From assembly GCA_015680685.1 (NCBI GenBank), contig MNCI01007578.1:465264-529263 (forward strand): a stretch of DNA of 64,000 bases, written 5' to 3'. Below are positions 23,686-35,418 of the stretch, in pieces (the stretch's first letter is position 1; every line of letters begins with the position of its first letter). The position numbers and the translations under genes were made by a program. This DNA comes from Gnetum montanum (lineage: Eukaryota; Streptophyta; Gnetopsida; Gnetales; Gnetaceae). The notes beneath the pieces were generated by a model. It saw only the letters and a program-made list of their open reading frames with translations. It did not search any database and had not been told where the DNA came from.

Positions 23686-24571
23686 AAATATATATAGCTT
23701 TCGTTATGTTAATCATGTTGCAAGTAGCCAACAGGGGTTCTTCATGATCGTAGGGTTTGTATGCTCAATTATAGTGATGCCTCCTTTGATACTCATCTCT
23801 CTCTCTCTCTCTCTCTCTCTTCACATCTATCCCTATTTCTTTGTGGTTCATTCTCTTCATCTTCTTCATCAAGGTATCTTGGGAAATACTCATTTCTATC
23901 ATGAGCCCAATGTCTCTTCCTATCATGATCTCTATATGTTTGTTCCATTTTATCAGAGTCCACTAACAATTGTGAGGAGAAAGACAAAGTAGTTGGAGAA
24001 TGATGTTGACTAGTTCTCCTTCTATAACTCTGTAGTTTGTCTCTTTGTGATCTAGTAGAAACTCTAGGCCTTGAGTCCTACTTGTACTTAGAGTCCTTTG
24101 CTTTTCTTCTTGGTGTCGCTACAAGGGCTAAATGTAGTTACACCTTGATAGGTTCTTTTAGATGAATAATAGGCATTTAGGAATGGAATTCATGATCTTG
24201 GTGGAATTTCTCTACTACAAATGCATCACCATCAAGTTCTTTTAGGACAACAGGAGAGTTAACCTACTTTTCCTTATTATGCTCATACTTGGTTTCCATA
24301 GTAATGTCTCTCCACACTTGTACCTCTATGGGTTTGTAGGGTCTTGTCATGTGTTTAGTCACATGATATCCCTCTTGCACATGGCTTAGATTCATTTCCC
24401 TCTTGCCCATCGTGGTGAAGGATGAATGTGAAATTATGGTAACAATGATCAGTGTGAGCATATGAAATTCTAGTTTTCATAGGCATACTCCAATCTTCAT
24501 CATCATTTTTTTTTTCATTGCTCCTTTGTAACTCTTTGGCATGTGATAGTTATTTCTTAACTATTGAAGCC
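23686..24571 (-). pseudogene. N-terminal gag of element E (continued)
   Basis: Minus-strand continuation of E's gag beyond the F insertion; 'gcaagtagccaacaggggttc' at 23721 aligns with A at 43560. A CT dinucleotide run (23795-23822) encodes an Arg/Glu repeat in the reverse frame. A likely gag ATG is at 24573-24571. Many stops. Confidence 0.65.
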
Positions 24572-24698
24572 ATTTTATATGTGCGACACTTGGTTACGTG
24601 TGTGTGTTATTAGGATTACTTAAAGATATGAGGATTGACTTTATGGTTCATGATACAACGAACTTTGTTAGATCAATTACTTAGCACACATTCATACA

Positions 24699-24712
24699 TC
24701 CCTAACATACAA
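24699..24712 (-). other. Primer binding site of E (very decayed)
   Basis: Plus-strand 'tccctaacatac' sits two bases from the E LTR, in the place of the tRNA-Asp site of relatives. Called by position and weak similarity only. Confidence 0.4.
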
Positions 24713-24713
24713 G

Positions 24714-25564
24714 TCATGAGTACTAGCACATGACTAGATCATAATCCATGGATGGACAATGTTATTATGCTAATAATTGATATTGAGTTTGCAATCGTTG
24801 TCTTCCCACTTTGAGTTAGTGAAGACTAAGCATATGGTTTAACACGCAATGAGGCATATGTTAAGTGTTGTTGTATGGCTCAATTTACTCTTAAGCATAA
24901 TCATAATAGCAATGAAGTTAAATGCTATGTCTAAGTAATGATAAGAATGTAAATCTATTCTAGCCTATAGCGATGAGCATATGTTCCTGGTTTACTATAC
25001 ATGCGTTGGGCTCATGTAACCATTACTAGGTTTATGAGCACTATGCTACTAGGCGAACCAAGCAATAACACTACTAGGATTACCAAATGATTACACTTAA
25101 GCACATGAAACCAGCCATACTCATTCTCCTTTACTAATGAATAAGGAAAGTAAAGCACTTTGAAAATGTAAAGATTTAACTACATAAACAAGAAAATTAA
25201 TCTAAGTAAAATACTAAACTAAGTGGATGCTGTAATGATGAGAAGCAATCTCGATCTTTATTTCTAGTTATGAACTATGTCCAATTATATTTCACTTGAA
25301 TAAATATTTTGTTCAACTGCTAAACATCACACTGTGGGCATTCACTCTATTGCTAACTAAGAAAACAAACCACAAGAGTTTTCTTAAGACTTAAAATCAA
25401 AAGTTCTTGATCATGCACCTAAGTGTCAGTATTTATAGGGATGCACACATCTCAAGACATTGTATCAACAATGACATAGCATGGGTTATGAAATTGTATC
25501 TACAACATCATTGCAATGATATTGTAGATACAATATTGCAAAGCAACAAAAATTGACTTTATCA
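24714..25564 (-). repeat. 5' LTR of element E
   Basis: About 851 bp from tcatgagtac to gactttatca. On the minus strand it has a TATA box at 25440-25431, upstream short inverted repeats (cattgtatc / gatacaatat types, 25460-25545) and an AATAAAGAT signal near 25255. It is poor in CpG compared with the D and A LTRs, as expected of an old methylated copy. Confidence 0.78.
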
Positions 25565-26880
25565 CTAATGCTAAGGTATGTATTAACAAGTTCTTTAGTT
25601 ATTACTCTTCAAAGATCTATAAAGAAAGGTTATCCTCTTCCTTGTTATCTTTTTAGTTTTGCTATTGATGCTTTTGGTTATATTTTAAAGGATTGTCTCT
25701 CTCAAGCTAAGATCAAAGATTTATCTTTACCCAATGTTAAATGTAAATTTATTAATAGCTACTTTGCAAATGACAAGTTTTCTATTATTAAGAGCAAATG
25801 AAAATAAATTAAATACTGCTTACCCTTCATTGTATCCAAGTTATTATAAAGCTTATGGTTCTGCTATTAATTGGAGCAAAACTCATGCTATTCAATCCAA
25901 GCTTGAAGATGTTTCTTATGAGCTTCGTCATTTTCCTTGAAGTTGAACTCAACTTTCTAAGTTTATTAATCTTTTGGGGATTCCTTTTTGTCCATTAGCT
26001 TCTACTAGTTATTTTTGGGATAAAATCCTTCATAAAGTTTGTTAAAAAATTAGTAAGTAGGTTGGCAAATCATTGTCTTTTGCAAAAGAATTTGTGGTTG
26101 CTTCTAGGATTTTACACTCAACTTATGTATAATGTTCTTCATTTATAGCTTAAAAACTACCATGTTGGTGTAAAAGCATTTTATGTTTTTTAAAATAAGT
26201 GCAAATCCTTAAACATTTGCACAGAGTGTTATGAAGAAAATTTTTCAATACGATATTTATACTACTATCTTGTATTATAGTTTAGAGTCTAGGTTTTTTT
26301 TTTTCTTCTTCTTCTTTTTTGAAAAATATTGTAATGGCATTGAAAGAGTGCAAAAATTATTTTTGTTAGAGTTGAAAGTGAAATGTTAGACACCTTACCA
26401 CATGATACTCATAGACATTGATTTATTACCTTTGGAAGTTGAGTCTCTTTGCCAATTTATTGTCTTCTGCTATAAACTCGAAAATCTTAATGCCATTACT
26501 TTTTCAAAGGTAGCTTTAGAAAACTCTGCAAAGAAAGAATAGTTTCATCAAGATTTGAGCTAGCTTAGGAAATGGAATATAAATTTTGATAAGGTTCAAG
26601 GCAATTCTAATCACATTTGCAAAATCATTAAAGCTAGATTCCTTTCTAGGATTTAATTAAATTAGTATGCAAAAAGAAATTTACCTCACACATATATGAA
26701 AGTTGTAGGTGAAGCAATTCACTTCTCAACTCAAATTTATTTAAGGCTATGATATGCTATAAGCAAAATCAAATTGTGTTTTTGTTAGCTAAGAGTAGAA
26801 ACCGCTGAATAAACATTCTTAGAAAAAAGAAAAAAAGAAAATTGTAGACTTTGGATTCTGTATTTGTGATCACCTTAAAA
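25565..26880 (+). pseudogene. LINE reverse transcriptase remnant
   Basis: Plus-strand remnant. LQRSIKKGYPLPCYLF followed by FAIDAFGYIL (about 25610-25690) matches the plant non-LTR RT segment usually reading RSIRQGCPLAPYLF. The catalytic FADD box is FAND at 25763-25774. Downstream, in shifted frames, LGIPFCPLASTSYFWDKIL and VVASRILHSTYV (25975-26120) match the region after the RT palm of plant LINEs. An A-rich stretch closes it near 26840. Its start abuts E's LTR, so E may have inserted into it. Confidence 0.7.
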
Positions 26881-28268
26881 AATAAGTAGTATATTCTTCT
26901 TAACAAATAAGTAGTATATTCTTCTTAACCACCCTGTACTCATTTGTATAGGCCAAATACAATATTACAACTTATAACTCATATGATTTGTATCAAACGC
27001 ATTCGATTAATTTATTAAATCAGTGTTAACTTACCATAAACTCTGTACAATAATAAATGCTATTTAATGGATTGAAATTAACGTGGATTTGCAAGTTTGC
27101 CTTTTCCTTTAGGATGCTTTTGACTGGTGAGGCAGCCATGTGCAACCTCAGCAACTTGCTCTTGAAATCTAATCAATCAAGTAAGGTATATTCCTCGCAA
27201 AAGGAAAAAAGTAACAGTATTTCCACAGTTAAGCACTCCGCTCATGGATCGTTTTACTTTTCTTGGGCACGGGCCCTGCATAAACCTTTGAGCCTGAACC
27301 TGGCCGTGGATCAGGGTCCACAGGTAACTTTGGTTGTTTTCTTTTTCAAATGCGCAGAGATGGAAAGTTTGCTGTGCACGTACCAAGGACCGTTTCCTTG
27401 TTACTGTAATACAGAGTAAAACATAGTAACGGAAAGTTTACGGAAGAATTTAACCATAATTTCTGTAACCAATTTGTGCCGATTCCAGTGATCTTATCCC
27501 TTGTGGTCTCCAAAAACCTTGCGGATCCTCATGTGGAGGGCATCATAAACATACCGATTCAATGCTATCACTGCAAGTACACATCTATTTAATGGCGATT
27601 TCGTTGAAAATGTGGAGATCTGTTGTGCCATTAAATTTTCAAACGTAATAACAGTTAAACCGTTGGGGCAATTTTCTTAACGATAACATGTATATTCCTA
27701 CGGGACAATGAAAACATAAAATGAAAGTAAAATAACAGGCGCTCTCTTTTTCGGCTTTCCAAAATTAAAAGAATAAAGCGGCATAGACAAACATGCAGAC
27801 CCTACCATGCTGGCCGAAAATTACAGAAAATTACAGAATCTTTTTCCCATATTGCCAACATAATGGGCCTCATAATAAATGAATAATGATGCACCGCGGT
27901 GCACTTCGTACTCATCTATCTTCCTTGCCAAGTTGGAAAAAGTCAGGAATATTTATGCTTAACACCAGCCTTCATCACTCATCATCATCTTAGCTTTCTT
28001 ACCTTTGTGCCAACGTGCACAGCCCTCTTAGTCTTTCTTCTGCATCCTCCCTGTGAGCCATGATATGCTTTCACACCGAAATCATGTTTCCAGGAGAGAA
28101 TGTGACTTAAGATGATAGGAATAACGGAAATGAACGCGACAGCCGCCAAAACCGGTCCTACAATCCAATTTTCACGAAGAAGACACTGAAAAATTTGATC
28201 TTACGGAACGAATTCTTGAATGATGAGACAATCGTCATCAGGAACACCAAGATCTTTAGTATGCAATT
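26880..28268 (+). other. Upstream intergenic region of the DUF247 gene
   Basis: No gene is supported. A 27-base direct repeat ('aataagtagtatattcttctt') lies at 26880-26926. From about 27050 base composition becomes less AT-rich. A 120-codon ORF at 27057-27419 has no recognisable motif and is probably chance. Confidence 0.5.
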
Positions 28269-28277
28269 CTATATAAG
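28269..28277 (+). promoter_or_regulatory. Probable TATA box of the DUF247 gene
   Basis: CTATATAAG about 72-80 bp before the chosen ATG (28349), which would give a 5' leader of roughly 50 bases. Consistent with a plant RNA polymerase II core promoter; the start site itself is not visible. Confidence 0.6.
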
Positions 28278-28348
28278 CAAGTACGTCGAATATAGGCATA
28301 ACCGAGTGATTGAGCTATCTAAGAAGTAGGAAGACAGGAGAGTCAAAG

Positions 28349-29836
28349 ATGAGAGCGAGAGAGAGTAATCAAAGGATGATGGCATCAGTCGTTGTGAAAT
28401 ACTCCGACGTTCCGTCAGACGATGATGATGCAAGCACGGATGGAAGCAACTTCAGGAAGGCACGAAGGCAGAGAAAAACGGCATGCATTCTGACGGTGCC
28501 GGAGACTTTCATTTCAGCGGATAGCAGAAACAAGCAGTTCTACTATCCGCAGATGGTGTCCATCGGGCCATTCCATTATTACCAATACAACAACCGCGGC
28601 GTGTTGGAGGGCCTCGGCCACAACGCCACTGTTGCTGTGGCCGGGGAAACAACCGCAGGCGCTGGCGCTAGTGCTAGCGCTAGCGCTGGCGCTAGTAGCG
28701 AGGACGTGAAGGGTGCAAGTAGGCAAGAGGAGCAGGTGCTCAAAATCGCGGAGCTGCTAGCCATTGGCGACATGGAGCGCAAGGGGCGCCTGGTGCGCAT
28801 GGAAAAGGATAAGTTCGAGGCCTACACCCGCTTCTGGAACGATGACACTCGCAAAGATGGGAGGAACAGCGTTAAGAAAGTTCTGAGCCAAGAAGGAAAG
28901 CGCAAGCAAATTGCTGACCACTACGACCGCGACGTGCTGTCTCTGCTCACCGAAACCGAGTTCGACGAGGTGATTCGCCACGACGCCGTGTTTCTGCTGG
29001 AGTTCATCAACCAGTACGTGCGGGGCATACCTTCGCACCACGCCACAGGTAAGGGATCCTCCCGGCGCCGTCGGCCCCAGCAGCAGCGGAACGTGGGGTG
29101 GGAGGAGACGGCGCCCGTCAACAAGGACGACAAAGATAAGCGCGAGCCTTTGTTCAGCAAGCGGAGCAACAACCTGGTGCTGTACGCCATTCTCATGGAC
29201 ATTATGAAACTGGAAAACCAGATCCCGATGATGGTGCTGGAGACTGTGACGGAGGAGGCGAAAGAACTGAAGCCCAAACTGCAGAACCTGCTGGCGGAGC
29301 TCAGCCTGCATGTGTCGCCCATTCGGACAATCGAAAAGGCACCGGAACTGCAGAAGTCCAAGCACTTGCTGGACTGTTTCCGCCAAGCCATGTGCATGGA
29401 CGTTAAAGACACCCATGAGAAACCCCCGCTCAACGTGCGCATCTGTATCTACAAGCTGCTCCACTTGCTGGCCAAAATGCTCCGCTGGCTCGCCAAAATG
29501 TTAGGCAAGTGTCGCCTCGGAAAAGCCAAAAAGAAGGCTGCCGAGCAGACCGACGGCGATGCCGAGCGGACCGACGGCGATACCGAGCCAACCGACGGTG
29601 ATGCCGGCGGTGAAGGCGAAGAAGAAGAGGATAATGTGGAGCACAGGTACCTGCTAGGTGGAGCGTACAAGATCCAGTCGGCAGGCGTCACGTTCGTGGT
29701 CATGAAGAAGGGTGGCATCAACAACATCAGGTTCGATTCGAGCCGGTGCGTGCTGTGGCTGCCGCGAGTGGACGTCGGCATCTGGACGGAGACGCTTCTG
29801 CGCAATTTGGTGGCGTACGAGGCCTGCCAGTGCGAG

Positions 29837-29874
<38 letters not shown>

Positions 29875-30238
29875 AGTGGAGGAGAAGTATGTCAGTCGGT
29901 TCGTGCTGTTCATGTCGCAGCTGCTGGACTCACAGCGCAGCTACGAGGTGCTCAAGGAGCGCAGCGTTCTCATTGATAATCTGGGCGACAGCGAACGCGT
30001 GGTGCAGATGTGGAACAGCATGAGCATGTCGCGTTGGATCCCCGAGTGCGACGTGTTCGACAAAGCTACACGGGATCTGAACGTGCACCTGTCCAGCACC
30101 TTGGTGGGCTACTTTTTCGAGTTCTGGGAGCTCTATCTATCGCGGCCTTGGCTCATTCTTCTCGTCATCATCGGTGTCATCACCTTCACTGCCAGCATTT
30201 TGGGCGTCTGGAATCCCTTCGACAAGGAAAAGAAGTAG
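28349..30238 (+). CDS. DUF247 (UPF0481) family membrane protein
   Basis: Single-exon frame of 629 residues, ATG 28349 to TAG 30238. The frame is open 13 codons further upstream but only from a TTG; ATGs at 28376 and 28379 are alternatives. DUF247 hallmarks appear in order (residues from the chosen Met): ILTVPETF near 47, YYPQMVSIGPFHYY at 68-78, HDAVFLLEFINQY near 211, MKLENQIPMMVLE near 285, and a single C-terminal membrane span WLILLVIIGVITF at about 601-620. Three low-complexity insertions make it longer than typical members: Ala/Ser at about 100-118, an acidic (T-D-G-D) repeat at about 399-427, and an Asn/Gly run at about 497-508. Codons are markedly GC-rich against the AT-rich surroundings. 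The molecular function of DUF247 proteins is mostly unknown; in grasses some are linked to self-incompatibility. It looks intact and is the only convincing host gene here. Confidence 0.88.
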
Positions 30239-30600
30239 GCACACCAGCTTTGCTTTGCTTTTGCTGCTTCAACCCCCTTCCACGTGCGTCGTCCTTCGTT
30301 TGGTATATGGCATCGCTGGTTTTTTGGTGTGCGAGGTGTGGTGTGTGTTGTGTTTTGAAATGTAATGCAGCAGCTGATGAGGGTGAATAATAATGGAAGA
30401 ATCTCAGAGGTAGACATGTTGGCCGCACCGGAGGTTATGGATCCTACCTGAGTTCTTTCGCCCATGCATCTAAGTGCTTATCTATATCCCCCTTGTTTTT
30501 AATCTATATTTACTTTCTTCTTCTTTTTGCAATCTTTGAAGCAGAGAGAGTACCCTACTCTTTAATAAAGACTTGAAGTAGATGTGAAGGGATTTCTTTT
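30239..30600 (+). terminator. 3' UTR and polyadenylation region of the DUF247 gene
   Basis: AATAAA at 30564-30569, about 325 bases after the stop, with T-rich sequence before it. 'aataataatgg' at 30386 is a weaker alternative. Confidence 0.55.
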
Positions 30601-30904
30601 AAATGTCTAATTTGGTTCCACGAATATTTATCCCTTGCTAGAGTTTTATTTTCTTTATAATGTTCACATGATCTCTCAATATGATTAAATCATTTAAGAT
30701 ATCATTTGCATAGTTTATGTGCAATAGACATTATTCCAATCTTCTTTTAAAGTATATATCATGCAATGTATTTTTTTCTTGTAACATTTAGCATCTACTT
30801 AAGCATTCACTTTTGTTGTAATGATTTATCATTTACAATACTTTATTATAATGCAATATTCAATACCATATAAAATGGCAAACCTAATCACTATTTTGTA
30901 CATG
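30600..30904. other. AT-rich intergenic stretch
   Basis: No gene, repeat or RNA recognised. Confidence 0.5.
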
Positions 30905-31145
30905 TTAGCCTAGTGATATGAGTCTTGGCCTAGTAACCCTAGGTCACAAGTCCAATTCTACTAGGTAGCACCAAGTTATAAACTTTTATAATTCTTGAGG
31001 TGTACCTATGTTTCCCTAGTGGTACAAGTCTTAACTTGGTAACCCTAGGTCACAAGTTCAGTTCTACTAGGCAACACTAAGTTATTAACTCCTCTAACTC
31101 ATAGGGTGTACCTATGTTTTACTTATTTTGGGTTTCAACATCCCA
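30905..31145 (+). repeat. Two head-to-tail SINE-like copies (tRNA-like head)
   Basis: Copies at about 30905-31011 (3' end truncated) and 31012-31145. Each has an A-box-like segment (tagtggtacaagtc) and a B-box-like segment (cacaagttcagttctact). The second ends in gggtgtacctatgttttac followed by ttattttgggtttcaaca, an end shared with copies at 48547-48690 and 63634-63780. A tRNA-derived SINE is the best explanation. Confidence 0.6.
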
Positions 31146-31430
31146 CACCCCTCACCCCTACTTCCCTACCCTCGAAGCATCTCCCCCCTCCCATGTACAT
31201 GTTTTATTTTTTGGTTTGTTTAAGGGAAAGGCTATTAAGAGATATATTAGAAAAAGAAGCAAAAAATTACATCAAAGAGAACCTATAAATCAAGGGGCTT
31301 CCAAGATTTGTTCTTTCTCTTGGAAGGCAAGTTGTGTGAGATATTGGAGGTTCTCAATATTGGTGTGGCCACTAATGATTACATGAGTTTATGTGGACTA
31401 GCATGTCTAAAGAAAGGGCATTTTTGAGGC
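31146..31430. other. Unassigned stretch, pyrimidine-rich then AT-rich
   Basis: C/T-rich run (31140-31200), then AT-rich sequence. No gene supported. Confidence 0.4.
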
Positions 31431-33602
31431 TTGCATTCAAAACTGCTTGAACTATCATCCACTTGCATATTAAGGCTCTAGCAGCATTTTTTGGATGTGG
31501 TTGTGGAGGTATTTCATCTTGCATTTGTGGAGGTGGCACTACAAGAAGGAAACTATGTAATGGCTAAGGATGTACATGAGGTCAATGTGAAGGTTAGGAG
31601 TGAGATTCACCTCGAGAAGTAGAGGACTTATGGTATTCCAATGGATAGTACTAGTGGAAGGAGTGAGTTTGAGTAGCTACACCACTTGGAGAAGCAAGTT
31701 GTTGGACATAATATCCATAAGGATCTAACTACTTGTAATGATATTGATATTGTTAAGGCACTAGTTGATGGGCTCCATCAAACTTGGGTAGAGAAGCACT
31801 CCTATGAGAACAAGACATTTTTAATTAGATGATAAAAATGTAGTGTGCTTTTAAATTTTGTTATAATAATTGTAAAATATGACTCGAAGGTTTATTCCAA
31901 TGATTTTGAATGATTTTCACTAAATCCTAGATAGTGCACAAAACAACCAAAAGGTCCCTTGTAATGATGCTAATGATGAGTGGCGAGGTATCCTTATGCC
32001 CAACCATATGAGTCACTACGGCATTTACACACAATCTATTCAAATTCCATGGACCTATAGTTCTCTAGTGCATTAGTTCCTTTAGGAAGTGAAATGGGCA
32101 TTGAGAACATTTGTTATCTTCCCAACTACAGTTGTGAAGCTTAAGGGTATGGTTTAAGTGTAATTGAGGTACATGATTTCTCTCATTTTATGTTTTATAA
32201 GTTTAATTGCCTACAACAAGAATGAAAAGGAAAGTAATTTAAGATCTAATTCATTCACTACCTAGCTAGCCTAACGCAAGTACCCATCCCACTTTCCTAG
32301 ACACATCCTGAACACATATAGTGCTACCAGGCTACCAAATGTTAAGCATTGCTAAGTTACCAAGCACTATATGAATGCCCCAAGTGGTTGTGCTTGTGTT
32401 TAGTAACAACTGAAAATTAATTACTTAATTTAAAAGCATTAAAGTAAAGTGCATTAAAGTAAGATGCATTAAAGAAAACATTAATCTATTCTTAGTGCTA
32501 CAAGGATTATCAAAAGGGTTCATTTTTATTCCCGTCACACTACTACACTCAGGTACATCAATGATGAGTGACGAGGTACCCCTACACTCAACCATACGAA
32601 ACGAGCGTAGCATGCACAATCCGGTCAAACTCCGTAGACTAAATGCCTAAACGCCCCATGGAACACTTGGGGTTAATCATTCGTTGTCTTCCCAGACTTA
32701 CTTGTTGTTGTCACAGTGTATGGTTAAGTAAGTCCGAGGTATATGATTTTTATGGTCTTTTATGGTTTTTCTCCTATGCTATCAAGGTGAAGGGTTNNGA
32801 CTAGCCATACACATTTGTAGATGCTCGTAATCAAGTCGTACTCATCCCGCGTTCTAGGAGATAAGGGTGAGAGAGACTAATCGCGATGAGTAGCCGATTC
32901 CTTGATTAGCTGTACACATTCGTCAATGCTCGTAATCAAGTCGTACTCATGCTGCGCTAATGCAGGTAATAAATAACATGTAAGAAATAACAGGTAATAA
33001 ACCTATTCCATGCACTGCAAGGTTTATCCACAAAGCTTGTCTTTATTGCTGTACGCAGCTTACGTTTAGGTACAAATCTACTCGAATAAAGATCCGTTCA
33101 CTTGGGGACTCCTACTATGGGCACATGGAAAATATTCTATCTCTGGAGTGATCAAACTGCCAGAGTTTCCCTACTTTTAGCCTAGGATGAGAAATGAGGG
33201 GAGTGCTACCTCTTATTTATAGATTTGATGGTGGACTGCGATATCGCGTACGGGATATCGTAGGGGACAACGCGATATCGCGACGGCCGCAATATCACGT
33301 ATGCGATATCGCGTCTCATCAATCAGTGTTTGAACAAAGATCCATATACATGTAGAATCCTACTGCAAGCACTTAGAAAATATTCTAACTCTAAAGAAAA
33401 CAAATTACAAGAGCTTCACTACTCTGACTAAAAAACTATATCTATGGAAATCATGAGCTTGAGCATTATATTTATAAGTTGATGTATATCCCATAACATC
33501 ATATACTTGACATCGCATCTTAGATCCAACATCAAATACCTGAAATTCAGGCTCCAATGTCAAGTACTCGATGTCGGAGCAGATGAAAAATGGAATTCAT
33601 CA
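31430..33602 (-). mobile_element. Element C: internally deleted gypsy element, LTR split by a solo LTR
   Basis: Minus strand. A B-type LTR (31974-32561 plus 33327-33602) is preceded in plus coordinates by a recognisable primer site (31955-31972), the gag start (cacttggg...agcactcctatgagaac, 31780-31820) and a piece of the gag-protease linker ('catccataaggatctaac', about 31710-31730, as in A at 42350). Nearly all internal sequence is deleted and the other LTR was not found. The solo LTR at 32562-33321 sits inside its LTR. Confidence 0.72.
32562..33321 (-). repeat. A-type solo LTR inserted in the LTR of C
   Basis: 760 bp, TGATGAGTG to CTCATCA. Flanked by ATCAA (32557-32561) and ATCAG (33322-33326), a five-base duplication with one change; the B-type LTRs read ATCAG at this point. 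It keeps the TATA region, the palindromes (33237-33315) and the polyadenylation signal. A two-base N gap lies at 32797-32798, where sequence appears to be missing or misjoined. Confidence 0.88.
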
Positions 33603-35418
33603 ACAACATTCAAGGTTAAATAATGAATAACGTAGCAAATGAAATCAATCCAAAATGGTGATAAATCTTCTTGCCTATAAGTGTTATTGTGCTTTGATAG
33701 AGGTGGTGAACCACTAAAAAAGCTTTAAATTGTCACCACTCTTTATCACTCTATCTTGAAGATGATCAAGCCTATTTTAGAGAGATTGGTAGCTATGATC
33801 ATTGTCTTAGTAGAGACACACACCTACACATCATCAAACTGAAAATTATCATATTGTCAAGACACAATAGTCTAGAAAATCTAGCAAGTAGGGGAAAAAT
33901 GAAGAAAAAGAAAGTAGCACACCTATTTGATGTCCTTTGAAAGTCAAGAAGTTGGGGACTTGTAGAGATCATTGTGGCTTGATAGTTCATGTCGTTGATA
34001 ATCCCTTATATGCAAAGCATCCATAGCATAATTTTGTGTATCTTTTGAGAGCTAAAAGTTGGTCAAAGCCTAACCTACACATTTATAGGAGAAGCTTGTG
34101 GTGCATGCTAAAAAAACCTAACATTATTTTAACCAAAATTTCCACACCACCTCAGTCCATACTGATAGGCCATGCAAATGACATTTCATGATACATCCTT
34201 TTAATGCAATCATCTAATAATGCTTCCATCCTATGTTTTTTCATGTGCTAAGAATGATGCTAGTAGCCTTGGCAAAACTACATGTAGGTGAGTGACCAAT
34301 TCCACCTCCTAATAACACATAATACATCAAAAAGCTAGAGAGAACTTATGACACTAGAGCTTGTCTTGTGTTAAAATGGCATTATGGATCATAAGCCATA
34401 TCAAGAAGTAGACTTTGGGCCTATAATATAACCTCCCAAGTCCCATCCAATCTTAATTCTAAAGGACTTATGAAAGAGACTTGAAATCCATTATTTATTC
34501 TTTATGGTGTTTAAAGTCAAACTAATAGTTGTATTTGAACCCAAGAGGTTGTGATGTCCAAAAGATAATGTGTCCTTCAAAATTGATCCTGAATAGTGAC
34601 AAAAGTTATGATATGTAACATAAGCCAATTTCCACTAATGGCCCAATCATTGCCTTAAGAATATGAGTCATTCTAACATGTCCTTACCACTTTTGGAAAT
34701 TCTTCATGAATGAATTTGGACATTAATTATCTTGCCAAGGAGATTAGTAAGGGAAACCATACTTGTGCCAAATGATCATTGCCTTAAAGATTAAAGGAAG
34801 ATCCATCCCTTTTTAATAATCTTTCATACCTTTGAAGGTCTTAATACTACATCTCCCATATTATGATAAAAAGATGAAATGTAATAAATTCATGACTTGT
34901 TAATTTATAACCACACCTCCCAAGCCAGCTTGGTAGCTAGGATGAGGGCTTAAGCCTCAAAGTCACAAAGGTTACATCCTTAGCTTGAATATTGGCTATT
35001 GCTTTCTTTTAGATAATTAGGCATAATCTTCAACGTTCCTTCAATTTGGATCAAAGAAAATGATAAACTATATGATGAATTTGAATAATCTAGTAAGTTG
35101 GAGAGGAAATGATCATAGCATTGTAAATAGGGACGCTAAAAAAGATAGATTTTTCCAAGGTTACTTTTCTACCTAAAAAGAGAAAATACCTTTCTAAGAT
35201 ACTAATAATTTTTTGTAATTTAGATAGGACATTATTCCAACAAGCCTATAGCTTTCTCTCCACAAACAAGGATTGTCCAAGTTAGATTGTGGGAGGAGAT
35301 ATAGTTGAACATCCAAATAGTTGAGCAATATGATGCAAGGAATTTATCAAATATCCAACCTAAAAGGGTTTTTTTTCTTTTAATTAACCTTAAGATTCAT
35401 AGAAAGGGCAAAGCCTTC
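33603..35418 (-). pseudogene. LINE remnant (post-RT region, possible RNase H), left of element A
   Basis: Minus strand. LLGWIFDKFLASYC (about 35370-35330) and WNNVLSKLQKIISILERY, FLGRKVTLEKSIFF, VPIYNAMI (about 35240-35110) match the segment downstream of the RT palm in plant L1-type LINEs (usually FLSLAGRxxLIKxVL). Near 34960 sequence with an EA-AL-LA-KLAWE pattern may be an RNase H remnant (weak). The LINE continues on the other side of element A at 45408. 33603-34500 shows nothing I recognise. Confidence 0.58.
35414..35418. repeat. Target site duplication of element A (left)
   Basis: CCTTC, repeated at 45408-45412. Confidence 0.93.

Larger units (their letters stand above)
1..25564 (-). 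mobile_element. Element E: old gypsy element, gag-protease plus ORFX, no RT/integrase; split by F
   Basis: E reads on the minus strand and is present as 1-5855 and 23686-25564; everything between is the younger element F plus its target duplication. Its 5' LTR is 24714-25564. Gag runs from about 24571 down to 23691 and resumes at 5855, then comes a protease region (about 4260-3830). The RT, RNase H and integrase found in its relatives are missing: protease-type sequence passes almost directly into the shared 3' non-coding region (3300-1700), and ORFX follows to the window edge. The 3' LTR is outside the window. Divergence from relatives and many in-frame stops mark it as the oldest layer of the nest. 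Family assignment is firm; exact internal borders are approximate. Confidence 0.82.

Noticed and set aside
23795-23822. CT dinucleotide run as a regulatory site
   Set aside because: Simple microsatellite inside decayed gag of E.
27057-27419. 120-codon ORF upstream of the DUF247 gene
   Set aside because: No recognisable domain, no promoter signals, composition close to background.
28757-29464. Long antisense ORFs (235 and 173 codons) across the DUF247 gene, plus plus-strand shadows at 29712-30390
   Set aside because: Produced by GC-rich codon structure of the real gene; no motifs of their own.
30905-31145. Possible genuine tRNA genes
   Set aside because: A/B-box-like segments only; no cloverleaf with an acceptor stem could be drawn, and copies share a SINE-like 3' tail.
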